From Aurifilum marmelostoma (taxonomy: Eukaryota; Ascomycota; Sordariomycetes; Diaporthales; Cryphonectriaceae): a stretch of DNA of 64,000 nt. The stretch covers positions 558,001 to 622,000 of the forward strand of contig JAMXSV010000005.1 of NCBI GenBank assembly GCA_027559495.1, read 5' to 3'. The translations under genes and the position numbers were made by a program. The notes under the pieces were generated by a model. That model had not been told where the DNA came from, made no database searches, and saw nothing but the letters and a program-made list of their open reading frames with translations. This document shows positions 48,726-59,772 of this stretch, one piece after another (position 1 is the stretch's first letter; the number at the start of each line of letters is the position of its first letter).

Positions 48726-49262
48726 ATGGACTCCAACTTTGACACGGATAGACTGGACCGAACATATTTGGCAAAGTCTGTGATTGCATTACATCTGGTC
48801 GCTTACGGAAACCAGCAGAACAAAGGCGACGAGGACGGCAACCCAGCCACGAACCATTGGTGTCTTTTCCTAGAGACTTCGGACCACCACTCCGTCCGCC
48901 TCGACATGGCACCAGGCTACGGCAGCAACGGCCTCAGAGGAAAGATCGAGATATCATCTAAGCGTTACGCCTGTACTGAAAACCACGTCAAGAAGATCAC
49001 AATGCCCGCCACCCTCGGCCTGACCGTGCAGAAGATTGTCGGCCTTGTCATGCGTAACGGTCGTCAGAAATACCAATTCACCCCGGAGTGGGAGGGTTGC
49101 CGATATTGGAACTATGTCCTTGTCTCGGATCTCGAGGCAGCCGGCTACATCTCTAAAGGAAATGCTCAAGCGGTACTCACAGCCATGTCGTCCTACTGGA
49201 GGTACCCGCCTGGTTCTGGCCATGAGCCACGTAAGGTTAAGGAGGGCACGTTCCGGGCTTAA
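48726..49262 (+). CDS. Small fungal protein, probable DUF7770 family, paralogue 1
   Basis: A single exon of 178 residues. It is clearly related to the next gene downstream; shared blocks include NHW (about residue 45), the SVRLDMAPGYG/SVMLDMAPGYG block, GLRGK and EGCR[YF]W near residue 124. I recall this pattern as the fungal DUF7770 family, without a known function, and hold that name with moderate confidence. There is no signal peptide and no membrane segment; the composition suggests a soluble beta-rich domain. It may have arisen by tandem duplication. Confidence 0.78.
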   Translation: MDSNFDTDRLDRTYLAKSVIALHLVAYGNQQNKGDEDGNPATNHWCLFLETSDHHSVRLDMAPGYGSNGLRGKIEISSKRYACTENHVKKITMPATLGLTVQKIVGLVMRNGRQKYQFTPEWEGCRYWNYVLVSDLEAAGYISKGNAQAVLTAMSSYWRYPPGSGHEPRKVKEGTFRA

Positions 49263-49796
49263 CGGAAATATTCATGGAGAAACTGGTACTGTAAAGGATA
49301 AAGAGTGATAGTGGAGAATTTTGTTTGTTCGCTCAGAGCATGATTATTATATGTCAAGAAATTCTGGGTTAATGTTGGTTCACAAATGGACAATTTCTGT
49401 TTGAGGAGGTTGGATCTGCATGCAAAACACTCCTGGCCTTTTGTTTCTCCGTTGTATCTTTTGTTTCCGAAGTCCTACTTCACTGTAAGAGAGGGAGGGA
49501 GAATATTGTTTTCGTCTTCATTTTAGCTTAATCCTTTTGGTCTTCCAATCAATACGCAATATGCAACATATATTTTCCCATACCAGTAGGAGAAACCATT
49601 TCCGCCTTTTCCTATGGGCTTTTTGCTTACATAATACGTTTCACAATTGGACACGATTTCATGAATTGCATCCAGCCCCAGAGTAAGCCTCACAAAACAT
49701 TCTCACCATCCCAACACAAGCTCTTTCTAGTGAAAAGACGCAGAGCAGAGAACCCAGGAAACCGAATCTCTACACAGCTCTGTGGAAACTCGAAAG
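49263..49796. other. Intergenic gap between tandem paralogues
   Basis: About 530 bp, T-rich in the first half. It holds the terminator of paralogue 1 and the promoter of paralogue 2. No gene is seen. Confidence 0.5.
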
Positions 49797-50348
49797 ATGG
49801 ACGAGCTGGACGATAACTGGGACTTGGACAGTTTCACGGCCGACAAGTCGTCCAGTTGGTCAGCCCAGGTCGAGCACATCCACCTGTGCGCGCTTCGGAA
49901 CGAACTGAATGAAGGCGACGAGGAAGGCAACCCCCCGACCAATCACTGGGTCATCTGCCTACAACTATCCCGGTCCTCGAGTGTGATGCTAGACATGGCA
50001 CCGGGCTACGGTGACGACGGACTACGGGGCAAGGTCGAAGTGACGTCTCTGGACGACCCATACACAAGCGAGACGCTCCACGTATTTTCGTTCCAGCCAA
50101 CGACGGCAGTGACGCTGGGACGGCTCCTGGACTCCATATCCGAAAAGGGCAGGCAGAGGTTCACCTTTCACCCGTCTTGGGAAGGATGCCGGTTCTGGAT
50201 CTCGGTGTTGATGCAGGACTGGGAGGATCTGCAGCTCGTGGGCTGTGGAAGCGCTGCGGTAGCAAAGGAGGCACTTCTGAAGTACTGGATCAACCCGGAG
50301 GGGTCACAGCCAAGGGAGATGAGAGAAGGAAGTTTTCGAGATTGCTAG
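49797..50348 (+). CDS. Small fungal protein, probable DUF7770 family, paralogue 2
   Basis: A single exon of 183 residues in the same orientation as paralogue 1. Conserved with it: GDEEGNPPTNHW against GDEDGNPATNHW, LDMAPGYG, GLRGK, EGCRFW against EGCRYW, and the C-terminal E-G-[ST]-F-R. Divergence is substantial, so the duplication is not recent. Its TAG (50346-50348) overlaps the stop codon of the convergent ankyrin gene within one CTAG. Start ATG 49797 is the first in-frame ATG. Confidence 0.78.
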   Translation: MDELDDNWDLDSFTADKSSSWSAQVEHIHLCALRNELNEGDEEGNPPTNHWVICLQLSRSSSVMLDMAPGYGDDGLRGKVEVTSLDDPYTSETLHVFSFQPTTAVTLGRLLDSISEKGRQRFTFHPSWEGCRFWISVLMQDWEDLQLVGCGSAAVAKEALLKYWINPEGSQPREMREGSFRDC

Positions 50349-51522
50349 ATCTGGTCTGGAGTAATGTGCATCTCGCTCGCCGACCAACTTTTGATTCTCG
50401 TGTTGCCAAACAAGATTCTGCCTCCGGTGAACGGGCCCGTAGCACCTGCTGCCACCAGCGTGTCCACAATATCCATCCGTCCGATGACAAACGCGGCCTG
50501 TACAGCGGTTTGGCCACGAGGTCCCGCCGGGACATTGGGGTCCGCGCCGGCATCGAGCAGTCTCCTCACCAGGCTCAGGTGACCACCAGCGGCAGCGGCA
50601 TGAAGGGCTGTCCCTCCATGAGTCACAGCACCGGAAGCATTGACGTCTGCCCCGTGCTGCAGGAGGATCTCGACGATCTCGGTCTCTCCTTGCAAACAGG
50701 CCCCCTGAAGGGCTGTATAGCCGCTATGTCTGCCCGGCCTGCCGTTGACATCAGCGCCTCTCTCGATCAACATTTTGACCAAATCTGTGTGCCCACGGTA
50801 ACAAGCCACCTGGAGCGCCATGACGCCGCTGCTCGGGGAGGCAGGGGCGTTGACGTCTGCTCCTAGTTCCAGGAGGAGGTCGACCACCTCTGCATGCCCA
50901 CCCTCAGCAGCAGCCTGCACGGGTGTGCGGCCCTGGTACCTGGTGACCCTCGCGGGGTTGACGCAGTCTGTAGCCCCAGCATCGAGGAGCGTACGAACGA
51001 GTTCCAGGTTACCTATGATTGCCTGAGCTCAGCAACGGCCCTTTCATTGAACTCCCCTGGGCTCGAATGCGACGTACCCGTCCCACAAGCCAGTTCAAAG
51101 GCATTGCAGTAGATGTTGTTGCCACCGGGTGCTGAGATATCAGCGCCAGCAGCAAGGAGTGCCCGGACAATGTCCTGGTGCTCGTGAAGACAGGCAGCCT
51201 GCAGAGCGGTCTGGCCGTACCATCCCGAGGGAGGTGCATTTACCACCTCTGCCCTGCGAGAGGGTTCATCGTACTGTGCCAGAATCTCGTTGACCCGCTC
51301 GAGGTCGCCGTTGCGCGATGCCACTTGGAGATCCGTCCATCGAGGCTCGTCATCAGCCTCGTCGGTTGGAAGACAGGATGGATCCCATCGCGCATCAGGC
51401 GGTAATGGTGCTATGCGAACGATGCGCTGTTCACTACTCGAAATATTTGCTGTGGCTGTTTGTTCATATACGTCCAGTATGTCAGCGTAGGTCAGGCGGG
51501 ATGCCCGTTTCTGCTGGACCAG
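50345..51522 (-). CDS. Ankyrin-repeat protein
   Basis: The main exons are about 51522-51078 and 51027-50345; splicing with acceptor TTGCTGAG keeps the ankyrin frame (ELACGTG into NLELVRTLLDAGA). At least six ankyrin repeats follow, with typical TALQAACLHEHQDIVRALLA, GGHAEVVDLLLELGADVNAP and GGTALHAAAAGGHLSLVRRL. Ankyrin repeats bind other proteins. N-terminal to them is a non-repeat segment (LTYADILDVYEQTA). The 5' end is unresolved: the frame opens at 51522, and a two-codon first exon at 51580-51575 with a 60-bp intron would supply an ATG. No catalytic or NACHT domain is visible. It is convergent with paralogue 2, sharing the CTAG stop. Confidence 0.8.
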
Positions 51523-53132
51523 TCAACTCACAGATGTCGTGGATTGAGTTTGCAGGACCATGATCCCTCATTACATTCATACTTTCAGCCGGCACAGTTA
51601 CTAGTTCGAGCTTGTGCTTAAGGAGATGATCGATGGGAAGTGAAGTTTGAAGTACAGCACTTGGGGCGTTGCAGGATTCGCACCAGGTCAGGTGGCAGTA
51701 CTTAGGACGAAGGCCTCGTTATCTCGGCCACAGGTGGGCAGCACGACCCCGCTCTGACCAACGGTGCATCACTCTCCTCCTCCTAGGCAGATGATCATTT
51801 GAGTATTACTGTATAGGAATCAGATGTTGAGAGTAAAATGGAAGGCTGTTTTGTTTTGTATGTCTGGTGCAACTGTCTTTTGGTCAAGAGTCTGAACGGT
51901 TTGGAGGGGTGGCTACTATGATAACTTTGACCCAATAAATGATACCCAGGCTTTTCTCTCCTCTCAGCCCCTCCTTGTCGCCCCCCCCCCCCCCTCTTTC
52001 ACCACGCCTTTTCACACACACACAGTATGCTCAGGCCCCCACCCTCCATTCTTTCCACTTGATAATTAATATTGACTGTCACTGGTCGTGACCTCGTCAA
52101 ATCATCTTCAATCATAGCAGGAACTGCACATGCACATCCCCGGGCCGTCCTATAGAGACCTTGCATAATCAAGGGTTCCCTCGGTCCCGGCCCTGACCCA
52201 GCCACCCAGCCAATCCTGGTTTCTCCAATTCTACCATCTGCTTCCCCGGTCTGACACAGCTTGGGGGTGGGGGCGCCACAGCAGGGGGCTTCCCTGTGCA
52301 GAACTTGGGGATGCTTTCCGGGGGCCACTAGGCCTTCTTGGGTTCCGCTCGGTTCTGGCCTGGAACGTGCTGAACATTGACAGGGCAGGCCAGGCTGGTT
52401 CGAACACTGTAGGGCTGCTTTGCTACAGTGCTGAGCTGCGGAGTTAGTGGGCAAAGAAACCACACTCCAGAAGGTCAGCCAGCGAGGCCCTCACTGAAAC
52501 GACATCCGACCTGGCACGATTGTGTACATCGCAAACAGTTGCAAAAACCGGTTTCAATTTGTTTTTGACCTGTCCTGTCTTTATTTTTATTTCACCTGTG
52601 AGTGTGGTGCCATCTGGGCTTGCTCGTCCCACCCACTCAGTCAGGTGATTCCTCACTGAGATACTCAAACCATCATCGATATGCAAAAAGTCAGCTCAGA
52701 AAGTCACCGACCCACGCTATCCACCTTAGGTACCTGAACGAGCTGGGACCGGCCGGGTCTCGAGGCTCTGTCGCCTGTTTTTGGGCTGGACCCAAACTTA
52801 AGAAACTTGAGGGGGAAAAAAAAAAAGAAATATAGAGATGAAAGAGAGAGAGACAGAGAGACAGATGATGAGAGCCGGTCAAACCCGTTTATAGCTGAGG
52901 GCACGCAAAACTCCTCCTAGTCTCTCAGATCCAAGTCGGCGTGCGGCCTGTCACTCGATCCAGTCCAGTCCAGTCCAGTCCACTGGGCTCTTTCGTCACT
53001 CTCACTCCACCCCACACACACACACACACTCTCTCTCTCTCTCTCTTTAAACTCTTCCTTTAACTCCTCCTCATCCTTCTTCTCTTCTTTTTTTTTCTCC
53101 CCTTCCTTCTTTCTTCCCTTCTTCCTCTCGTT
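51523..53132. other. Intergenic region with several simple repeats
   Basis: About 1.6 kb without a convincing gene. It contains C14 at 51981-51994, CCAGT pentamers at 52960-52981, and a CA run passing into a CT run at 53013-53046. The last, followed by a pyrimidine-rich tract, is probably the 5' UTR of the F-box gene. Confidence 0.55.
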
Positions 53133-54659
53133 ATGAGAGCCTTTTATTCTTCAGCACACAGCGTCGTCGCCACGCTTCTGAGGCCCGTCTCGAGCGTACT
53201 TTCTCTGCGAGGATTGCCAGATCTTCCCGCGCCGCCGAGCTGCAACTGTCACCAATCCTCGTCAGGAATGTCGCGCGACGTCGCTGTGATCACTGAAAAC
53301 GGCTGCGCCAGGTGCGCCCAGCCTGCCGACGACCGCCGCCGTCATGACACCACCACCACCACCACCCCCAACTCCTCTTCTACTACAACAACAACTACTA
53401 CTACCACTACTACCACTACCACTACTACTACCTCACCTTCCACAACCGCTACTCCTCACCACGGGCCCGACCAGATGGTGGCGGACCGGCTGGCCCTGCT
53501 GCCGGACAAGCTGCTGCTCATGATCTTCGACACGCTCGCACACGAGTCGCGACACGACCTGTGCAACATGTCGCTCGCCAACAAGCGATACCACCACCTC
53601 GCCGACACGGCGCTGTACCGGTCCCTCCTCTTCGACTCGCCCGAGCAGCACCTGATCTTCAGCGAGACCCTCGACCGCCGGCCCCGCCGTGGGTCCATGA
53701 TTACCGACGTCAAGCTGGAGTACCCGGGCTCCGAGCTGTCCCACCTGATCCTGGACGCGCCGCTGGACCGCTCGCACTACTCGCCCGACCGCATCGACGG
53801 CCTGTCGCGCACCCTGTCCACCATGTCCAACCTCGAGACCCTCGACATCGCCGTGCCCGTCAAGCTGCTGCACGGCATCGGCACCCTCTTCAACGGGCCC
53901 TTCGACCTCGCCTGCCTCAAGACGTGCTCCCTCTTCTACCAGTGCCCCGACGACGAGTACTGGGACCTGCAGGAGAACATCCACATCTTCACCCACCCCA
54001 CCCTCGAGACCCTCACCATCCGCCGCGCCAAGCTCGACGAGCGCGGCTTCGACAGCCTCGAGCGGCCCCACAGCACCGCCCTCAAGTCCCTGCACCTCAT
54101 CGAGTGCGACATCAACGACGACGCCCTGGCCGACATCATGGAGTTCCCCGAGGGCCTGCGCGAGTTCCACATGTTCCACACGGCAGAGCCGAGGCCGGAG
54201 CTGGAGGAGAGCAGCGACGAGATTAACGAGTTCGTCATGGCCCTCAAGCCCTGCGCCGAGACCCTCGAGACCATCGTCATCGACCACCCCACCCTGGGCG
54301 GCCGCAAGGTGCTGCGCATGCGAGACTTTGTCGCCGTCAGGACGCTGCGCCTCAACTTTGACACCCAGCTGTTTGGCAAGACGTCCAAGAAGCCGCGCCT
54401 GCACTCGGTCGGCTTCCCGCCCGAGCTGGAGACCCTCGAGTTCTTTGGCGAGATCGGCAACGACGAGGTGGTCACGGAGCTGTTCGCCGGAGCCCTGGAG
54501 AACATCGAGTACATGGCGCGGAACCTAAAGACGCTGATCCTGGCCGAGGGTCCCAAGGGCCTCCCCCAGCAGATCGTAGAGGCCTGCAAGGGGAAGAAGT
54601 TCACCCTCCTCACTACACGGCTGGACGAGGACGAGAACGAAGGCCGAGAAGGCCACTAG
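53133..54659 (+). CDS. F-box protein with degenerate LRR region
   Basis: A single exon of 508 residues. After a low-complexity N-terminus with a long poly-Thr tract (about residues 73-100), an F-box begins near residue 121 (LALLPDKLLLMIFDTLAHES, then LANKRYHHLADTALYRSL). The remainder has repeated L-E-T-L and L-K-T/S-L segments typical of fungal LRR-like F-box proteins. The F-box recruits Skp1 in SCF ubiquitin ligases and the C-terminal repeats choose the substrate, which is unknown here. ATG 53133 precedes an Ala/Ser-rich segment; a second in-frame ATG (about 53268) is an alternative start. Confidence 0.85.
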   Translation: MRAFYSSAHSVVATLLRPVSSVLSLRGLPDLPAPPSCNCHQSSSGMSRDVAVITENGCARCAQPADDRRRHDTTTTTTPNSSSTTTTTTTTTTTTTTTTTSPSTTATPHHGPDQMVADRLALLPDKLLLMIFDTLAHESRHDLCNMSLANKRYHHLADTALYRSLLFDSPEQHLIFSETLDRRPRRGSMITDVKLEYPGSELSHLILDAPLDRSHYSPDRIDGLSRTLSTMSNLETLDIAVPVKLLHGIGTLFNGPFDLACLKTCSLFYQCPDDEYWDLQENIHIFTHPTLETLTIRRAKLDERGFDSLERPHSTALKSLHLIECDINDDALADIMEFPEGLREFHMFHTAEPRPELEESSDEINEFVMALKPCAETLETIVIDHPTLGGRKVLRMRDFVAVRTLRLNFDTQLFGKTSKKPRLHSVGFPPELETLEFFGEIGNDEVVTELFAGALENIEYMARNLKTLILAEGPKGLPQQIVEACKGKKFTLLTTRLDEDENEGREGH

Positions 54660-55415
54660 ACAACAACGCACATTATTAGACCCCAAAAAAACGATACAAG
54701 ACTATACAGGCTCAAGACGCAGAGACTCTAGATGGCATCCTAGAAGGTATCCTAGAACGGGAGCGGAACAGACCAGATCGGTGCTGATTTATATTTTAAC
54801 TGATTTTTACTGTTTTCAACGGTCGACTTTGATACAGATTATATATACCCTTTATCTCGGGTCACAAGTACCAGGATACACTTTATTCTTTTTCTTTTTC
54901 TCTATAGGATTCAAAAGCCGGAGTTGCATGGCTGTTCTCCTCGGCACAGGATAATGCACATGGGTTGGAATGAAAAAAAGAACGAAAGAGAAAGGCCAAC
55001 AGGTTTGATTTTCTTCTTGCGCGCACTCACACGGCGTACTTATATATATATATGATACACACCAGATCTAGACAGCTGCGTGGTCGGAATTTACATCTTG
55101 ATACGGACCTCTGATGCAACCCTCTCTTTGTGCTCCTCTATCCACCCCTCCCTCCTTTCTCCCCCTCTTCCCACCTTCAACACGCCTTGACTCTTGTGTA
55201 CTGTGCCCATTCCGGACTCCCCCCCCCTCTCTCCTGGTTCCCCTAACCCTCCCTCCCTGTCCTCTTTCTCCTCGCTTCGTGATCAGAATAGGGCAGGTCC
55301 ACAACCTCGACTCGCGGGACCCGTCTCTAATTCATTCAACCGCTCCATACGACCCACTCGACACGACACACTGACAGACACCTACATAATATAATCCAGG
55401 AGTGGTCTTTCCATC
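54660..55415. other. Intergenic region
   Basis: The 3' flank of the F-box gene, with a T-rich stretch and a TA repeat at 55042-55053, then a pyrimidine-rich stretch up to the tRNA. No gene is seen. Confidence 0.5.
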
Positions 55416-55487
55416 GCCCGCTTGGCTCAGTGGTAGAGCGTATCACTAGTAATGATAAGGTCATCAGTTCGATTCTGATAGTGGGCA
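55416..55487 (+). tRNA. tRNA-Thr (anticodon AGT)
   Basis: A 72-nt cloverleaf without intron. The acceptor stem GCCCGCT pairs with AGTGGGC, and the discriminator base is A. The D stem is GCTC/GAGC. The anticodon stem TATCA/TGATA encloses the loop CTAGTAA, giving anticodon AGT. The T arm is ATCAG-TTCGATT-CTGAT. The A at position 34 would be edited to inosine to read ACU/ACC/ACA codons. Confidence 0.95.
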
Positions 55488-56876
55488 TACGAGCTGTTCA
55501 GAGCGGCTTCTTTTGCATGTTGCTCCGACCTGAATACTGTCAACTCTTTTTTTTTTTGTGGGGATGCTCCCTTGCAGCCACTTGATTGACTGTGCTTATT
55601 TTCTCTTTATGCCGAGTGCCGTCCGTACCAAGTGTTTATGCCATGCAGATCACCATGCACAATCTGGCAAACGCAATGCCGAACAAAAGCATGTATCGTT
55701 GTGAGGGTAGTACAGCGTCCGGGCATTGATTGGTTGCTCATCGTATCTCTCTGGTGATATTTGTGGGATCATGCTGCGTCAACTTGTTTATATTCTTCTC
55801 CTGTCTTTACCTGCCGTGCTCGACAACTAGCTTATGAAGCCACCATTTGTGAGAGACACCAATGCTTTTTTGGGTGTACTTTGACAATCTTGTATTGGGT
55901 CTCACCATACAAAGTACAGTGATGTCGTCCTCTTTCCCGTGAGCAAAGCAAAAAGTTGAATGTGTCGACCGCAGGTTTCCAGACAGAGGCACGCGGGACA
56001 TGGAGGGTTCGGGACGGGTGCTGTTGATGAAACATCATCTTGTCAGGAACTGAAATGGGATGAGAACGATAGGGATTTCGTTCCTTTTGTACGGTACAAA
56101 TTGTGAATTCAAAAGGATGACTTCTTGGTCCTTTGCAATGAGTACCATTCATTCCACCGAGTTATTTTCTTTGTCTCAGTGCTCCACACAGCTTCAGAAG
56201 GACGGAAAACAAAAACGGGACAGCACAAAATCTGTCCTTCAGAGTAAGAAACCCGACGGACCCGCCGTGCCCGGGTATTTCTGCCGACTCCGTGTCCGTT
56301 GGTTCTGGGGCCCTGGACCTCAGCGCTGATTGCTCGCTCGCTTCCCGGGCCCCACGATCTCCGCATACAGTACCCTGTGTAGGCTCGAGACATTAGCGCT
56401 GAATCACGCACATGTGTGTGTGTGTTCGTGCTCCCAAGACCGAGGTCTTTTGGGATTGAGTTTGGCCCATCTCTCCTGTCACCACGATCCTTTGGTTGGT
56501 TGTGATTACTTGCGTGTTGTCGGTGCGGCTAACCACCTTGGGACAGCCAGCATCTGGACAGATCTTCAGCGCCGCCTCTTTCAGGCAGAAGGGAGAAGAG
56601 GAGAAGAGGAGAAGACACTGATTCATGTGTCGTGGGTTCATTGACACCTCGGCAAGTGATGGCCTTTCTGTCATCATATTAGCGCCTGCAATCCTTCGGC
56701 CAACACTATTGTCCATGATCGCATGATGGTGGTACTAAAGTGTCCCTACTATATCTCGCTAATAAGTTTCACTACTACTCAGGAGCGTCTCGTGCCCGCT
56801 TACTACTATATCCTCTTCCCGCTCTCGCTATATACCCAACTGTGTGACCAAGCACTGCCGAAAGACCTCGGGATCC
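55488..56876. other. Intergenic region
   Basis: About 1.4 kb between the tRNA and the alcohol oxidase gene. A T-run at 55547-55556 shortly after the tRNA could terminate RNA polymerase III. No protein gene is seen. Confidence 0.5.
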
Positions 56877-59582
56877 ATGGCAGAGGACGCTCCGGCGACG
56901 GTGAGGCCCACGGGCATACCATGGAGGTACAAGGTCACCGAGGCCATGGGCACCGAGGAGTGGCGCATGCTTCTCGCCATCATGGACGGTCTCCTCCCTC
57001 CCGTCCAGAAGGAATCGACGGCGCCGAGGAGGAGAAAGCCGGGTGTCTCATACATCTCCGACGACAAGTACCGAGACATTGTGTCCCATCTGCAACACAA
57101 CACCGTCCTTTTCGACGCAGCCTCGTCCTCGCCTTCGGTCCAGATCCAGGATGTGGATCGGTACCTGGCCGATAGGGCGACGGCTGACCTGGGCTTCCAG
57201 CAGCTCCTGCAGGGCACACTGCTCCAGCTGCCCCAGGACACCAGGAACATGCTCACGACTGTGCTCCGGCTGTTGACCTAGTGAGTTACGAGGCCGCTGA
57301 GCCCAGACCAGACCCCCGAGGCTGGTGATAGCATAGCGTCACTCACACGACGTACCCTCTAACCGTCTCACAGCCGAGCCACCGCCATCTTGCTGACCGG
57401 CTCCGCGACGCCCATCACAAGGCTGCCCATACACCAGCGCGCAGAGATCCTCCACAAGTGGCGGACGAGCTACATCCCTCAGCTGCGTGGCCTGTTCGGA
57501 CAGCTGACCACCCTGGCCAAGGTCGCCTTCTCGGCCAGCAACCCATCCTTCCTCCGCCTCTCTGGGTTCCCCGCCACCCCGGCCGGATGGAACCCGCCGC
57601 CCACTTATCCATACGAGTTTATCCAGTTCCCACCGTCCTCTTCTCCTTCTTCTTCTTCTTCTTCCTCCTCCTCTTCGTCTCACACCTCCCAAGCAGCCTC
57701 AGTCCCCCCCAGCAGAGATCGAGACAGACGTCGTCATCGTCGGTTCCGGCTGCGGCGCGGGCGTGTGCGCCAAGAACCTGGCAGAGGCAGGCCACCGCGT
57801 GCTCGTCCTCGAAAAGGGCTACCACTTCACCAGCCAGAGCCTGCCCATGGCCGCGCCCGAGCACCTCCTGCACATGATCGAGGGCTCGGGCGCCATCGCG
57901 TCCGACGACAACTCGATCCTCCTGGTGGCGGGCTCGTGCTTTGGCGGCGGCGGCACCGTCAACTGGAGCGCCAGCCTGCAGACGCAAGGGTTCGTGCGCA
58001 GGGAGTGGGCCGTGGACCGCGGCCTGGGGCTCTTCGAGACGGGGGCGTTCCAGGAGTCCCTGGACAGGGTGTGTGAGCAGATGGGCGTGCACGAGGACTT
58101 TGTGCCGAACCACGGGAACCAGGTCCTGCTGGACGGGGCGAGGAGGCTTGGGTGGTCGGCCAAGAGGGTGCCGCAGAACACGGGCCGGTGTCGGCATCCT
58201 GAGGGTCACTGTGCGCTGGGGTGCTGGAGTGGTGAGAAGCAGGGGCCTGTGAATGGGTGGTTTCCGGATGCGGCTCGGGCTGGGGCCAAGTTTGCTGAGG
58301 GGTTCAAGGTGAGGAGGGTTTTGTTTGATGATGAGCGGAAAACAGGCGGCAGGAAGAAGGCGGTGGGTGTCGTTGGGACTTGGACGAGTAGAGGGAAGGA
58401 CGGCAGACTTGATGGGCCGGAAGACGACAAGATTGTGAGGGAGGTCGTCGTCAGGGCCAAGAGGGTCATTGTCAGCAGCGGGACGTTATGGAGTCCGGTC
58501 ATTCTCAAAAACAGCGGACTAAAGGTAAGGACGAGAAAAACAGAGGAGAGAGGCAGTGGTGCCCTTAGGTTTGACATGTGTTGTGGACTGTCTTCTTTTA
58601 TGCTGACAAGATTACTCGCACAGAACCCACAGATTGGTAGAAACCTGTACCTTCATCCCGTCAACGTCGTGACGGCCTTCTTCAAAGAGGACGTTCGACC
58701 ATGGGAGGGAGGTATCCTCACCGCCGTCGTCAACACATTCGAGAACCAAGACAACAAAGGCCACGGTGTGAAACTGGAGTGCACCTCGATGGTGGTAAGT
58801 CACACACAGAGCATCCATCATCCTTTCTCTCGTCATCTATAAATTTCTCATGAACTGTTACGATTGTCTGACCCTTTTTGTCTTCACAACCACAGCCATG
58901 CTACGCCATGCGTTTCCTCAACTGGGACAACGGCATCGACTTCAAGGTCCGCGCCCTGAAATACCGCCACATGAACAGCTACATCTCCATCAACCGCGAC
59001 CGCGACCCGGGCTACATCTACCCTGATCCCAACTCTGGCCAGCCTCGCGTGCACTACACCCCGTCTGCCTTTGACCGCAAGAACGTCATGACTGGCAATA
59101 TCGCCCTCGCCAAGATCCTCTACCTACAGGGCGCCCTGGAGATCCACGTCTCGCTGCCCGGGATGCGCCATTTCATCCGCAACGAGGAGGTTCCCACGAC
59201 CACCACCACCACCAAGTCCACATCCACGCCAGCCTCTCTAGACGACGAGATCCTAGCCTCGGTAGAAGACGCCGGCGTGGCGGACCCGCGTTTCCAGGCC
59301 TGGCTGAAGGAGCTCGAGGCACACGGCACCGGGATGCCCGAGACGCCCTTCACGTCGGCGCACCAGATGGGGACGTGCCGGATGAGCAGCACCAAGAAGG
59401 GCGGCGTAGTAGACCCGCGCGGCAGGGTGTGGGGCACGGACGGGCTGTATGTTGCTGATGCGAGCGTCTTTCCCAGCGCGAGCGGGGTGAACCCTATGGT
59501 TACAAATATGGCTATCTCGGATTGGATATCGAGAGGGGTGGCGAGGGGTCTAAATGCTAAGGGGGGCAGGGCGAGGCTGTGA
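56877..59582 (+). CDS. Long-chain fatty alcohol oxidase (GMC oxidoreductase family)
   Basis: Exons are 56877-57280, 57374-58524, 58624-58794 and 58896-59582, about 800 residues. FAD-binding Rossmann motif: DVVIVGSGCGAGVCAKNLAE; then GGGTVNWSASLQTQGFV, and the C-terminal GMC active-site region SAHQMGTCRM with DASVFPSASGVNPM. The long N-terminal domain and GSGCG are typical of FAO1-type oxidases, which oxidise long-chain alcohols to aldehydes with H2O2 release in membrane or peroxisomal fractions. Between exon parts at about 57635-57715, a TCT microsatellite encodes a Ser tract and the frame shifts at a run of seven C (57704-57710). Six C would join FPPSSS...SVPP to AEIETDVVIVG. An intron there is possible but no phase-compatible donor/acceptor pair was found. 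Confidence 0.83.
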
Positions 59583-59772
59583 TGGGATTTTGTGATCATG
59601 TCTTGTCGTCTCGTTTGGTAAGATGGAAATGGGGGATCTGATGTAGTTTGCCGCCACACGGATCACTACACAGGTCATTCAGGATCTGATTGAAGCCGTC
59701 CTGCGTGCGCATATCCTTGATTATCGTTGTGACGGGCCTGAATAAGACACTACTGCCTGCAAGGAACACTTG
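59583..59772. other. Gap after the alcohol oxidase
   Basis: A short 3' flank, no feature seen. Confidence 0.4.

Noticed and set aside
52444..52686. 80-codon minus-strand frame in the 51.5-53.1 kb gap
   Set aside because: No recognisable similarity or context; too short to support.
53433..54404. 323-codon minus-strand frame under the F-box gene
   Set aside because: Val/Gly/Ala/Glu-rich antisense shadow of the F-box/LRR gene.
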